The notes beneath the pieces were generated by a model. It had not been told where the DNA came from. It did no database searches and worked only from the letters and a program-made list of their open reading frames with translations. Of a stretch of 64,000 bases of DNA, positions 36,601 through 51,600 are shown one piece after another. The DNA is from Pristionchus mayeri (Eukaryota > Nematoda > Chromadorea > Rhabditida > Neodiplogasteridae), in assembly GCA_036245805.1 (NCBI GenBank), contig BTRK01000005.1, forward strand, positions 2,356,001 to 2,420,000. Reading direction: 5' to 3'. The translations under genes and the position numbers were made by a program. How positions within the stretch are numbered: the first letter of the stretch is position 1; each line of letters opens with the position of its first letter.

Positions 36601-39600
36601 GTTCGGATCCGATTAAAAGGCAAAGTTTATAGATCGATAATCCGTCCTGCAATGATGTACAGAAGCGAGAACTGGGCACTCACAGTTGGATTGGAGGATA
36701 GACTGAGTGTGGCTGAGATGAAAATGGCTAGATGGATCTGTCGGATAAGTATGAGAGATCGAGTACGTAATCAAAGAGTCAGAGAAAGACTTGGTATCGC
36801 ATCGATCGTCGATAAAGTGAGGGAGAAAAGATTGCGATGGTATGGGCATATCAAGAGAAGAGATAGAGATCATCCATGCCAAAGGATACTTCAATATCAG
36901 CCAACTGGAAGGCGACCAGTGGGGAGACCCAAGATGAGTTGGATGAAAGGAATCAGGCAAGATTTCTCGACGAAAGGATTGACAGAGAGACACACTCTGA
37001 ATCGAGATCTCTGGAAAGAGAGAACAGCATATCCAGACCCCGCCCGCGTGAAGAGAAGATTTTACTACGTGGAATAGAAGATAAATGTTCCCAATCATTT
37101 CCTTTGTTTTGTCTGTATAGACCCATATTGTATGCCTTCGACCTGGATAAAATGATGATGATGATGATGATGATGAATGATGTGTTACGAGAAACACCGG
37201 TTGACACCTTCCAGGCTGGGAATAAATCTATATTGACGCTTTAAAATCGAAACTACATTTTCCTTGTTCCGCAACTGTCAGCTTGAAAATATGAATAACT
37301 CAAAATTTTGTATTTGTTTAAGTTCCCACACCCTTGCCCTGTCGAGTGTAGGAAATGAAGACGCGATAATACAAATTGCGAAACAACTGTCTAGAACACT
37401 TTTCTGCATGTCCCTAGACCCTACTCTCCTCCTTCCTTATTAGAGTTCGAGAAACGATACCACCGTCTCTTCATTTTCCACACTCTCTCGCCGTTCGACC
37501 GGTCTAGAGAGTGTGTAAAATGATGAGACGAAAGCCCGAATTACCAACTCTATTCATTATCTCTCAATATGTGGACTTTATGCACTTATTGGTTTCAATT
37601 AAAAACTTTAAACTAGCCTTTGCAGTTATTTCCGTTCCAGTACATTCTGTCAGGGCATACTGAAAATAGCAATTAATTAGAGCACACACGCATCATAATT
37701 TTAGCCGTACTCACGATGACAGATTCCATCACGATTGTAGCCATTCGGGCAAGCTGGAATTCCGTAAATTGGTTTGAAAAATCGCATGCCAACTCACGAT
37801 TTGTTGTTGTACTCTGGCATTTGCCCTCTTTGGGATTGAAAACATGTGACGGATCGTGACAAACGCCTGAACATATGCAATTTACTCGAGCGTAGTAGCA
37901 CAAGTTTAGTACAAATTTGTTTACAACCTTTCACAGTTGCCCATGTCGGCGGCGATAGCCATGATTCATGGTTCTACACTGCTCCCCTCGATTTGTGTTT
38001 CATGGGAGCAATGCGGAACGACGTGTTCATGGTCAAAAATCAATCGGTAGCTCAATGGTAGGTCAAGCACTCCCAGAAACCGTACATGACTACCGTAATC
38101 CCCACAATTATCGCGAACTGACTTTAAGATTGCAATCGTTCTTAGGGTACCGGGAAGCAAGCCAATATAAATTGCAGGACATGTGCAATAACGATATTTG
38201 CGATTGTTCGCAATTGCGAAACAGCGCCAAATATTGTACATATTTTAAGGGGCGTAATGAGGGGAAAAGCTCTTAAATAGGGATTTAAAAGATCTGTAAA
38301 TTACGTACATATTTCGCCTTGTCGAGATGTGCCCACAGGACATGCTGGAATATGTTTGTATGTTCTCCATTGATTTTCATTTTCCCTTTACTCTATTTGC
38401 AGAAATCGACATAAAATAGATAATGCTCATTTGATAATATATATTGTAATAGTATATTGTTAAGGAAATTGAGGCATCTAGGGCAATTGAGTCAAATGAG
38501 TTAAAATGGAAGTTATGTAATTTTGTATTTAACCATTCAAGTAGTTTTATTGAGATTTTATCTTTCTAGCGCATCTGAGATCAACTTATATGAGCAACAA
38601 TTATTTTCAATATGAAAACTCAACCCCAGCAGCCGTGTTCTCCCATAACTTCGCTGGGATCTTCACACGCCGTTGCTGAACGAATAACACATGTCCAATG
38701 TAATTTGTTGAATAATTCTATATTTTACTCTAAAATCAGTTTCAATAAACTAACGCTTAACGCACTGAGTCCTTCTTGGATCAGGAACCAATCCAGGCGC
38801 GCACACTGAAAACGATTTTTTTCGAAAAAATAATAAAATTTCTCTGCCACAATAGGGTGATCAAATTAATATGTTGATGACAATATAAGTGGGTTAAAGA
38901 CATTACTTCATTATTCACTAATTGTTATCACCTTTTAAATGTTGTATTTAAATTCTACCCTTACTTACGGGTTGCGGATCTCTGAATATGATTTATTAAT
39001 GGCATTTAGGACTTACTTCGACAATCTTTTCCATCATAATACCGATCGATGGGGCATTCTGAATTTCCTCATTATTAATTGTACAATGTTTTTGAGTTCC
39101 TCACCGAAGCAGCTTCTGTCTGGTTTGTAGCCATGTATGCATTCTGGAAATTTGTTTTGAAATTTGTTTTTTTATTTGTTTGCTTTCAAAAAAAACGCAA
39201 CTGACGAGTGGTAGTTGGTACGCATTCATTCTTTTCATAGTCCGATATGTAGCCGTCCGGGCACTCTTAATAAGACATATTATGCAGGAAACATCTACGA
39301 AGATTGGAATCATAAACTATCGGCTACACAACAATAAAATGTGCGAGAGTGTGTTGAATGAAAAGAAATATCGTACTGATGCAGTTAGTTCCCGATCGAA
39401 TCTCTCCAATGGGGCAACCTGAATGGATTTTCATTTATTGCAAATTGATATGTAAATCAGTTGTAAATATCTTTGGAATCAAAAATTGCAGTCGTTTTGA
39501 ATCATAAATATGTTCAAGAACGCACTGTAACAGTAATCCCCATTGGGCTCGTAGATGTCTCCCGGATGATCACACGTGTCAACTGTAATTATTTAGATAA

Positions 39601-42600
39601 TTATTCTTAATCATTCTTTATTCTTAATTATTTTAAAGAGTCGGTCCGCGAGAAAACGTAAGAACTGGCTCGGGGTCTCGGATGAGCAGTTTCCAGTTAT
39701 CACGGAAATCGACCCCGCATACCAAGTGCTGATCGCAGGCGGAGTATGGCCGCTCTAGACCAACTTTCCGAAAAGTGGTCATCCGGGAACTTTTTTTTCG
39801 ACCAAAATTTTGTTTTCGATTTGTATAGTCTATCATGTGTAGTTTTACGTGAAAATGACGAATTTCATAGTGGCGAGTGTTGAAAATTGCATTTTTGCGG
39901 TTAAACCTCTAAAAAGCCTTCAAAATTGTCCATTTTTGCGGTTTTTCGAAGTTTCTGAAAGTTTCCTGAAGAATCAGGTAATTTTTCTCACTGAAAACAC
40001 GTTTCAGGTGGTGACACATCCTATGCATAACTTTTAGCCCATATGATGAGGACACTTTTTTGCTATAACCTCTCAAACTTGGTATACTCTAGTTTTTAGG
40101 ATGCATCAAGTGTTTGAATTTTTGAAATGTCGGGTTGCTACCGGCCTCGTTGTTACCTAAAGGTTGTTTCTAGACCAATACTTCACATTTACACCATTTC
40201 TGACTTTCTGTATTCTTGTTCATTTCAATTTATCCACTTTTTTCGAGTTTGCGCTTTCGCATGCTTTTGCCCCTGTTCTGGACAAATGATATCTGAAACG
40301 CAGGGGATTCAAAAGCTGTAATTTTGTAAAAAAACCTAGCTTTTATGGTATGGCGTATAAGAAAAACTACTTTTACACCTATTTCTACAAGTTCCTCGTT
40401 TGAATCAATCGAATATTGGCGCTTGGTTCATATTAGGTTGTCTCAAAAGTTTCTCACTATTTTATTTTTCAATTTTTTTCTCGCTTGCTTTTCCTGTCGG
40501 TAATTTCCATTTAGTGCAAGTTGGGGTTATGTAAGTAGAATACAATAGTAGGTTTGAATCATTTCTAGAAAGCGTTGTATGCGAATAATTATGCGATCTC
40601 TCGAAAACTCAGAAAATGTCCATTTTTGGGTGCTATTTCTTCGTCACTACAATTTGAATACGAGCTAACATTTGATTATGCCCTCTTGGTATGTGATACC
40701 ATAAGGGTTGCCCTTCAAGATTATACCAAAATATCCGGCATTCAAGACGTATTAAAAACAGGGTAGAGCAAAAAAGGCTGATTTCGAAGGACAAATTTCG
40801 CCATCTAGCTTTCTAATTTTACTGTTCACGATCAGGTTGTTGTAGACTTTCCGAGTTTAAAGTATATAACAAACATGCCGAGTACTTCACTGACCACAAC
40901 AATTGATCTGGCTGGGTCAATCGCAAAAGAAGCAGGGCTATGCAATGTTTGTCAACAGAAAACTGCCTAGCGTGATTTTTCTAACAAGAGCTCATATCAA
41001 GTGGGGATAATCAGTCCTACTCACTATAATGCATACATCAACATGCCCATATATCGCGCTTTTCAATAGTGTGTCAGTTATGTGCCTATCACAATTCTCC
41101 ATTCAATTATGAGCAAATAAATGTAACGGTTCTGGCGCAATTTCGCAGAGTTTTGAAGTTTGCTGTGTTGGTATTACTAATTGTGTAGACCTGTGATAGC
41201 GTATTTTCAAAAGAGTAACCAAGCAACATTCGACTACTGAAGGACTTGTGGGGATCCATCAACATTGAAAGGAAGGATACATAAAAATCTAATATTGTGA
41301 AAAAAGGGAGAAACTTTTGAGACAACCTAATACAAAGAACAGGAAAACTTGTTGAAACTATGCTCAAACATAATTTTCATGAGCTCTAGTGCGAAAATTC
41401 GAACTCTACGGGGAAAAATACACTAAATTGTATCGTAGTTTGATGATTTCGTAATTTTGATGTATGAACCAAGCGCCAATATTAGATTGATTCAAACGAG
41501 GAACTTGTAGAAATGCAAAAGTAGTAGTGCAAAAGTAGTTTTTCCTATACGCCATGCCATAAATAATAGGTTTTAACAGAATGCAGCTTTTGAATCCCCT
41601 GATTTTCAGATATCATTGTCTAGAACAGGGGCAAAAGAATGCGAAAACACAAACTCGAAAAAAGTGGATAAATTGAAATGAACAAGAATACAGAAAGTCA
41701 GAAAATGGTGTAAATGTGAAGTATTGGTCTAGAAACAACCTTTAGGTAACAACGAGGCCGGTAGCAACTCGACATTTCAAAAATTCAAACACTTGATGCA
41801 TCCTAAAAACTAAAGTATACAAGTTTGAGACGTTATAGCAAAAAAGAGTCCTCATCATATGGGCTAAAAGTTATGCATAGTATGTGTTACCACCTGAAAA
41901 GTTTTTCAGTGAGAAAAGTTACCTGATTCTTTAGGAAAATTTTTCAGAAACTTCGAAAAACCGCAAACATGGGCCATTTTGAAGGCTTTTTTAGAGTTTT
42001 AACCGCAAAAATGGAGTTTTCAACACTCGCCTCTATTAAATTCGTCATTTTCACATAAAACAATGCATGATAGACTATACAAATCGAAAACAAAATTTTG
42101 GACGAAAAAAAGTTCCCGGATGATCACTTTTTGGAAAGTTGGTCTAGAGTGGCCATACTCTGCCTGCGATCAGCTTTTGGTATGCCTAGTTGAGTGCCAA
42201 CATATTTTGAATAAGTGCGAAAAAGTCATCAGGCCAGTAATTACGTTTTCTCGGTGACCGACTCTTAAATTACTTAATTATTCTTCATAAAAGAAATAAT
42301 TTTTACTAATGACCCATTATAAAGTTAATGAAATTTAGATTTGATTGTAACTAAAACCCACTTGTTTTAATGCAAAGTGTCTGATCCTTGTTAGGTTTGT
42401 AGCCGGGCTCGCACTCTGAAAATGTGCCCACTTGTTTTAATGCAAAGTGTCTGATCCTTGTTAGGTTTGTAGCCGGGCTCGCACTCTGAAAATGTGCATT
42501 TTATACATTAAAAATAGCCTAAATGGTCTGTAATTATCAGGCTGTGAAAAAAGTAACGCTCGGTTTTCAAATTTTACTTTCTGAGCTACCCCGCCCTTTG

Positions 42601-45600
42601 TTGCCTACTGATTATCATATTGTCATATATGTACGTTGAGTGCTTGGATACTCTTTCTATCGCGCATTTGTTCAAGCCTGTGCACTTGGTATTGCTACCC
42701 TTACAATAAACTGAACGCTTTTTTGACTAGTGCTTTCGTTTCGAACGGGATTTTAATAGTATGTCCCCATCCGGAATATAAGATCATTACACGAAAAAAA
42801 TTTACGAATTTTCCAGAAGAAAAATTTTTACGACCAAGAAATAGGTGTTCGTCTGTGAGTGATCGTACAGTAACCCAGATGTGACGTTGGGTCAGATCGT
42901 GTGTCACACACATGATTTCATCGGAGGATCCAAACAAAACATTGACACTGTACTGCTACAGTAACCGTAAGCTACCGTAATCCATAGCCGTGGGTCAGAC
43001 GCTGGGTCAGATTCGTGATTTCGTTAGAGAATTGATAGAAAACGTTGATTAGGCGTTTATAACGCAATTTAAACCAGCCTTTCCATTGACGTTAAGTCAT
43101 GCGCTGGATCAGAATAATGGTTTCATCAGTACAAACCGTCGATACCGTAACCCCACCATATCCGACACCTACATTAACCTCTAGATTTTGGTTAAAAGCG
43201 GCCTGAAAACTGTGTTTTTACGGTATTATTGTACTCAACGGGGAACTATTTTCTGAATTTACCATTTACAACTTTTTTTTTGTATAGAGAGGCGTAGTTG
43301 CCCACTAGTTGAGGACACAATATGGTGACAAAGGTGCATCACCAAAGAGTTGAACTGATTACGTTTGCCCCTAACAACGAAGAGTTATGATAGTGCACAT
43401 ATTATGCCACATGCGCACAGTACGTCGTACAGATATCACAATACACCATGTGAACCTGGTTTGTTGCGAAAATCCTGGCAGAAAATGCACTTAGTTATGA
43501 ACTTGACCCTAACCGAACATCAATAGAAAAGCTTGTCTTTGACGTTTATCCGTACCAATAGATATATCGACTTCAATTGTAGTAAAATGAAAAGCACTTT
43601 CCATTATCGGCTTAAAATTACATTTGTGTGAGCATGCAATACTTCTACCAAAAAATGTAGCATTCATCATTTTGACTATGAAATGTGAACGTCGAGATTC
43701 GAATATTACAAAACTTCCTGTTTCCAGCTTTAGTGAAAAGTCCTAACTTTTGTGGTTAACTGTTAAAGCATCTCTTTATACATCAGTAGACGACTGGGCG
43801 AAGTCAAGATCTAGATCCATTTTGAGAAAAATTATTCATTCACCTTACACCAAAAGTCGAAATTTTGGCTATTTTGACCTTTATTTAACAATTCTGATAA
43901 TCTTTGTTTTCTAAATGTGGAAAAGGCTTGTGCTTAAATGTTTCTCTAAGATTTGTAGCACCATAGTGTACCATGTAAGCGCACTTATCTAGGCACCAGT
44001 CTGAATCATCCTTTAAGCATGAAAGGTTGCTTGGACAGTGCTACCTCGGAAAAGTTTGAATTCAATACATTGTAATTCATGCTATTTTGAAGCACGCATG
44101 ATCTCATTTTTCGAAATAACTCAGAATGGCCTTCTCACTCCACTATATGCAAATGTACGGCTATTTTTTTCCAGCGAAATACGAGCGTCAGAAACCATTT
44201 TTAGAAAAGTGTGAAAATGTCACATTTGAGAAAACTTAGAAATTCTAGATACCCAAAAGGCATAATGCGAGTCGAGCAGGTGCATATATTGGTCATGTGT
44301 ACCCCTACTATAGGCTACCGAGCTAGCTTAAGATCTTTATCGAAAAGTATTTTAGACGGGCTCAAACATCATTCTTCAAATCGAGCGTTACTTATTTCAC
44401 AACCTAATATCAGGTTGTAACATAAGTTTTGTCGCGTCCAATCTCTTATGCATTTTAACCTCAGAAATTCTTCGAATTAATTTAACCTCAATTTCGTTAT
44501 TCATCATCAGTGAGGGCCTTCGTACTCTTTCTTACGCGCTTTACTTCAGTCCTGTCAAGGCAGTTGAGGAGGCACATTAGTCAGACAAAGTTGTACTGAG
44601 ATAAGGATTACAAATCATTTTCACGCATCAGCTCTTCTTGAAAAGGATAAATTATGCCGATTTTGTGTGATTTGAAAAAATAAAGTACAACATATGTGCA
44701 TAATTTTGAACCACTCACGGATAATGACAAACGAAAATCGTTCTAGAAATGTAGACGAGTTTGTATAATGTGGATGGTTGGTGACGGTCGCGAAAACTTT
44801 CGCAAGCCGAGTTTTCTTCTCAATAGATATCCAGATCCAAATAGTGGTGGAATATAGTTCACCCAAAGTTCACCCAGTATGCAGACAAAGTTTGGGGTAG
44901 ATTGGGTTCTGTTGAGATAAGTGGCTCCATTCAGAACGATGGTATGTAAATTAAACTAATGAAATCGGCACTTTGTTCATATTCCTACCTCGCACACATG
45001 TTCAATATCTGATTTGTTGTGTCCATCCTAACCATAAACCCTTCCCTTACTAGTATCTACTTGGGCTAAGTTTGGAAATAAACAGCTTTTGAATGACAAT
45101 CTTTAATTCGAAACACCTAAACTTGCATATTTTGGTAAAATTGTGCACGAATTGAATTAATAAAAATTCAAATTTCCCACAAGTGGAGTGTTCTTTCTCT
45201 CACTTGTTTAATGATAAATTATACCTCCATGAGTGGTAATTGGAACGCACTTATGTTAGTCACTGTTGTTGCAATTCTGGATTCAGAAGAGTTGGTCAAG
45301 TTGGCTACGAATCAGCGGCTAACCTTACACTCAGTGAAGTATATCTTTGATTCCGCTCAACATAGCACCATATCTGGCGTATATTTTGAAAGAGCATTGA
45401 CGGGGTATATCACCATGCTGTAGAAGTTTGGTTCATTATTCATCTCTGCGAACTAGCACCTGATCAAACGAATTAAAAAAATCTGCACCAAATTTAAATC
45501 AGCTCATATTAATATTTTTCGCATAGCCAGCGTGCGCAGTTCAGCTCTACCCTATGGTTTGAATGTGCATGAACACCCCAAACATATACTAGGAGGTCAG

Positions 45601-48600
45601 GCATTGATAATGTTTGAGAAGTATCCTTCATGGAAATATTGTGAACCTCCGAAATGCGACAAAACTTATGTTACAACCTAATACATTAATCATCGACGTA
45701 TGGTAATTGAATATCATAATGTTTGAAGTCGAAACGCACCTTTGCAGCCTTTCGGCGTCATAATCTGTCCCGTAGAGCATACTGCAAAGAGTTGTGTAAC
45801 AGGTTGCTGACATTAGATAGTTCACGATTATGGGTACCCCTTTTCGGAAATTGTGTACCAAATTTGTTTCAAGTGAAATGCATAACTCAATGACACTACA
45901 AATATCTAGAGCAAATGAAACGCCATGAAATGATACAAAATTTCCCCATACCGGGATACCATATTGTGTACATTATCAATCTCACGATAGCAGCTTGCAT
46001 ATTCTGGAGCGGTTGCGTCGTAATATTCGCCCGGTTTGCAGATATCTGAATCAGAGTTCAAATTAATGTCAATTTAAATAATTTCAATTAGTTGCTATTG
46101 CGAAGGAAATAAGTTTTCAATGCGATATGTAAAGATATGAATGCTCAAACATTGTCACTAGCGTTCTCTTCTTGGAATGGCTTTGTCTCATTTTCAGATA
46201 TGTTTCATATTCGCTACACATAGGAGCTATAAACATATCTGAAAATGATACAAGACCATTCCTATAAGAGAATCCTAATTGTCACCTGTGCAGTTTCCAT
46301 TCACGAACTTCTGGTGCACCTTGCATGCTGCAATAATATGTTTCTATAATGGGTATCGGTTGGTCATGTGAATAAAATAAACAAATGGCTGATCACATAT
46401 CATCAATATCACATTGTGTGCCATCACACATCACATCATACAATGGTTAATGCGCTGAAACTGACGTAGAAAAAGTGTTATGATCGAAATTGTTCATATT
46501 TAGACAGTTTTTCAGTTGCCTACGACGCATATATTGTTGACGGGCCGGGCGGATTCAGGGCATACTACAATTAAACGTTATTTCTTAAAAAAGGAATATT
46601 CAAAATATGCGACTCTAGCACATTTTTTTGTTTCGTAATTTTTTGTTTCTCTATAGAATTGACCACTCACTGTAGCACAGCCTGTCTATTCGTATCTCGT
46701 CAACATGGCACTCAGGATCTGTAATTAATAGGTTACCTGAAATGTGAGACATACCTCCTCGTATTTTTTCGTTACATTAGATTGTTGAACAGCAACATAT
46801 ATAAATCGAATAGAAATATGACAAACAACTTGCGCCGTAACGACGGTTTGCGTAGTTAAAATTAACAATTTACCTCCCCGAAGGCACAGGTTCTCCTTCT
46901 TGACAGCTGAAGTTCCATCCGGGCATGCTTAATTTTGCTAATTTGCATTATCAAAATAAAAATAAAGGCTTACTATGGCAACGGCCTTCGAAGACAACTT
47001 GATTGTATGCGCAATCTGCATTTAATTTGTATTAAATCATAGCATTATTCAATTAAAAGTATATAATGATAATGCTAAACGACTCAAAAAAACTCACTGA
47101 TGCATGTTTTTGATTGGGGATCATTCACTTGCGATCCATTGCACGGCACTGGAAACAAAAGCAAAGTAATGAAAGGTCATCGAACAATTTTCTTGTCACT
47201 ATTCTGCTCAATTCGGGTACATATCTCTTCACTCTATGAACTCGTTCACCACTCAGTCGTGGGGGTGAGTATTTTAGATACGATGGCCCGAATTACTTAC
47301 TCAACATTCGAATATTTCTTACATTAATATAACAACATGTATCAAAACACATCTCACCAGTGCAAACACCGTTGGGTGCCGTTCCAGAGTCGCATGCTGG
47401 AAATTAGAGTTCGAGAAATGAAACCACGGTATCTTCATTCTACTCACTCTCTCGCCATTCGACCGGTCGAGAGAGTATGTAAAATGAAGAGACCGTGACC
47501 CGAATTACGAACTCTGCTGGAAATGCAGTCAAGAATGGTTATATTTTGTTAACAATTTAATGGTAGAAACAAACAGATATTGAAGACCACCTAAATCAAT
47601 CAAAAATCGCTCTTTTCGACATCCTACTGGTCTGCCAAGGAAAGGCCGCGAGGGTAAGGAGGAGTTTTGGATGAGACAAAGCGGGATCGATAGAGGATCA
47701 AATTCTAAGAACTTCTACGTTTGCCCTATCTGCTGAAAACAAATGTGGATGCCTGCGCTCATATTGCGGAGATGGGTAAAACCGTTAATTTCTCAGGCAA
47801 TGTCACGAAATTCCACCATCACACAACCATCCGCAGAGGCCCTCAGCAGATGGAAAACGTTGAAGTTCTTAGAATTTGATCCTCTTTCGATCCCACTATG
47901 TCTCATCCAAAAACTCCACCTTAAAACTCCGCCTTTCCTTGTGAGAACTGCATTTAATGTGATATTAATATAGATTCAATCATCTCACATATGCACTGGT
48001 CGCCCATTCGTACCCAGCCAATGGCGCAAGCTGGAAACATATTTATTAATTATTTATAAAGAATTTGCTTTTTTGATGGTCTATGGTGGTGAAATTTAGC
48101 AGGGATTTCGCATAGCTATACATTCGAATTAGATACTCACTGTAGCAATAGGCTTCCTTTTCATCGTAAAGTTCATCAGGACTGCAAGTTGACCCTGGAA
48201 TTAGCTGTTAAAATATTAGCTCAACGATTTCAAAAATACTATTTTCATTTCATAACGTGCTCACGTGTTGGTATGCATTGAAGCCTGTCCGGGCTGGGCT
48301 TCAATCCATGCTCGCAAGCTGTAATGTATATTTAATTTAATAAGTATTTGAATAACACATATTTTATCCACATCCCTATTTCTCAGAAAATATTTATAAA
48401 ATAATAAGTATTCGAATAAAAATGTTTAACCCACAGCCTCATTTCTGTGCAAAAGAGAGAAATATATTTAAGGACTTTCAAATATGCTTGCAATATTCTA
48501 CAATACGTAAGCGTAGTATTAATATAATAAAGGAGTGTTATCGGCATGTTTTAAATAATTAAAATATTAATTACTTTTACACTTGTTGTTGATCACAGCT

Positions 48601-51600
48601 TGATCCACGTTGCAATGTGGAACGATATAAAAATTTTCAGTATTTACGTCGAATTCATCATCATCTTAATGTAATAGTAGAGTGTTCGCATTTTTTCAAA
48701 ATGGACGAACTATGTAAACACCAGACGAAGACAGATGAGACCAGCCGATTAGATTTCTCATTTTGCGATTGCACCCCCACCTCCTTCACTCCCCCTTCCC
48801 TTTCGCATTCTTCCTCAGTGTGAGGAGAGTCCAATATCTTGTATCATAATGCTTAAGTAATTATTCGTCTTTCGTTGCGCCGCCGAGCGTAGATAAAATA
48901 TAACACGTGTATCACGAGTCAGCGGATGGAAAACAGACCCCCTAGGAACATTTTCAAAATTTGTTTCACGGATTTGATTAATATTATGATATGATAATAC
49001 CCTGGAGTGAGTATTTCGAAAAATATAGGTCATTGGTCCCAGAACCGGCTTTTAGGATTTTTCCGGTTTTGTACCTGGCCCTGCTGTATTTCAGCTCCCT
49101 GTTGAGCTAGAAAGGTGGTTTTTTTGGTCTCAAAATGCGCGGAAAAATATTTCAAGAAACTTTTATGTTGAAAATTTGTTATGAAATTCAGAAACAACAA
49201 AGTTATTAACAAAAAATCAGTTTTTCAAGCAAAAAAAATTATTTTCTCTATCACGCAGGAAACTTTCAATGGATTTTTTTGCATAAATAGGTAGCATTTG
49301 TCAATATGTACCCAAGAAAAATAATTGCGAAGTCCACAGCTGCAAATGTGATAAATTTCAAAATTTCATTTTTTCCTAATCTTCACCAATGTTTTTTCTG
49401 AGGCTGGAATTAACGTAAAAACTTTATTTATGGTGAAAAAGAACGTATACATGTTTCTGATAATATACAAATGAAAAATGGTAAAATCTGCTCAATTGTC
49501 TGCTCAATTATATTTCGTTGTAATTTTTATTGTGTTTTACTTCACTGAGGTTTTTTTCACCGATTTTTATTGCGTTGTTGTAATTTATCCCCTCCCCTAG
49601 AAAGAGTGATTGATTCGAGAACGACCCGATCTTCAGCATAGGAAAGATAAGTGTAATGTTGTTGTTGTACCCAGCGGCAGACGCGCTCGACTTCTTCTCT
49701 TCCCGCCATTTTCCCTCCTCCTCATCCTTCCCCCTTCTCCATTATCGATTTTCACCCTCTCTCATCTTCCTCTCGTTTATGTCCTACCTGGACGACATTC
49801 CCACATCCTATTTCACCCTTACGTTTATCTTATTGCCACTGTGGTGCTGCATTCATTCTCTGGTCGAACTATCTGAAGCATCTGGATTCCGGCAACCATA
49901 AAATCATACCGGAACATATGAAGATTCGCGATAGGGCATTGTGTCTCTACATAGAGAATATCGAGGAAACGTGCAAGCCAGTCCCCGCCTCTCCTGTTTC
50001 CGATCTAGCGAAGAGCCTGAAGGGAAAAGCTGCCCCTGAACTCCCCGAAGGATGGGCCCTTAGATTTGGAAGGAAGACTGGTCGATATCCGGATTCAACG
50101 AAGGCATTCATCAAGAAGAAGTTCGACGAGTACACAAGACACAACAAGAAGCTGAAGGGGGATGAGGCTGAGAGACTGATGAGAGCGGAGAAGTCCATTC
50201 AGCCAAGGGATTGGATGACCTTGAATCAGCTGAAGAACTACCTCAACACACTTCACTGAGGAATACTTTCATGAACACCTTACTCCTGATTTCCTCAAAA
50301 GAGTGTTCCTCAAGCCCGATGACCCAAAATACAGAACTCCAATCCCGAAAACGGCAACAGAATACAATTGAGCATACTTTCTTTCGATTGTAATATTTTA
50401 CCATTTTTCATTTGTAAATGATCAAAAACATGTATTCACGTTCGCTTTCACCATAAATAAAGTTTTTACGTTAATTCCAGCCTCAGAAAAAACATTGGTG
50501 AAGATTAGGAAAAAATGAAATTTTGAAATTTCTCACATTTGTCATGTTTGACCAAAAATATCCATATTGAAGGCACAGCTGTGGACTTCGCAATTATTTT
50601 TCTTGGGTACATATTGACAAATGCTACCTATTTATGCAAAAAAATCCATTGAAAGTTTCCTGCGTGATAGAGAAAATATTTTTTTTTGCTTGAAAAAATG
50701 ATTTTTTGTTAATAACTTTGTTGTTTCTGAATTTCATAACAAATTTTCAACATAAAAGTTTCTTGAAATATTTTTCCGCGCATTTTGAGACCAAAAAACC
50801 ACCTTTCTAGCTCAACAGGGAGCTGAAATACGGCAGGGCCAGGTACAAAACCGGAAAAATCCTAAAAGCCGGTTCTGGGACCAATGACCTATATTTTTTC
50901 GAAATAATCACTCCAGGGTATTATCATATCATAATATTAATTAAATCCGTGAAACAAATTTTGAAAATGTTCCCGCACACCTCCACGACTCGTGATACAC
51001 GTGATAAATATAAACGTTTCAATTCAACATACCGACGCATCTCTTCAGCACCTCATGATAGACCTGGTAAGGATGCTCGCACCCTGTAATCAAGATCGTT
51101 AGATTCTTCCAAATGTCTTGCTCCATTCTAATATATGGTTAGCTAATATAATGGAATCTCTCTGCTCTAAAATAACTGCAAATTGTGCAAATCTGCCCCG
51201 AAGTAACGATGGCTCTCTTGGAATATACCCGTTTATGCCTAAAATTTACACAACCTCATGTTCTACAATTCACCGTGTATGCACGCTGTTCAAAGTGAAA
51301 AAATACGCCTAGGGGTAACTTTTCACGAGGAATCCAATCAACATAGTTTAAAAAACTGCGTTCCCCAAGACAATTTTCAAGGCGAGCATTTTAAAATTTC
51401 AAAAGGCCGTAACTTTTTTCACAGATTAGCTTATCTTAACCCCAACGTGAAAAATGCTTATCTCATCGAGATCTTTCAAAATCACAATACATTTGTGGGT
51501 TTGGATGAGCCGTTCATGATTTACAAAAAAAAACGACCACTCAAATTCAGCGCAACACGCGAAATGAGGGGTAAGAGAAACGGCTTTCTAAGGTCGATTT

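Noticed and set aside
34818..37197. Several long minus-strand frames
   Set aside because: They are antisense shadows of the reverse-transcriptase ORF at 34129-37077, which has all catalytic motifs.
37190..37215. Cys micro-exon at the LINE insertion edge
   Set aside because: The phase 1-1 segment there has no Cys and is only 27 bases; I mention it in the LINE entry but do not count it as a module.
808..51008. CRISPR array or integron-like repeats
   Set aside because: The repeats are long palindromes and MITEs in intron-rich eukaryotic DNA, with no regularly spaced short repeats.
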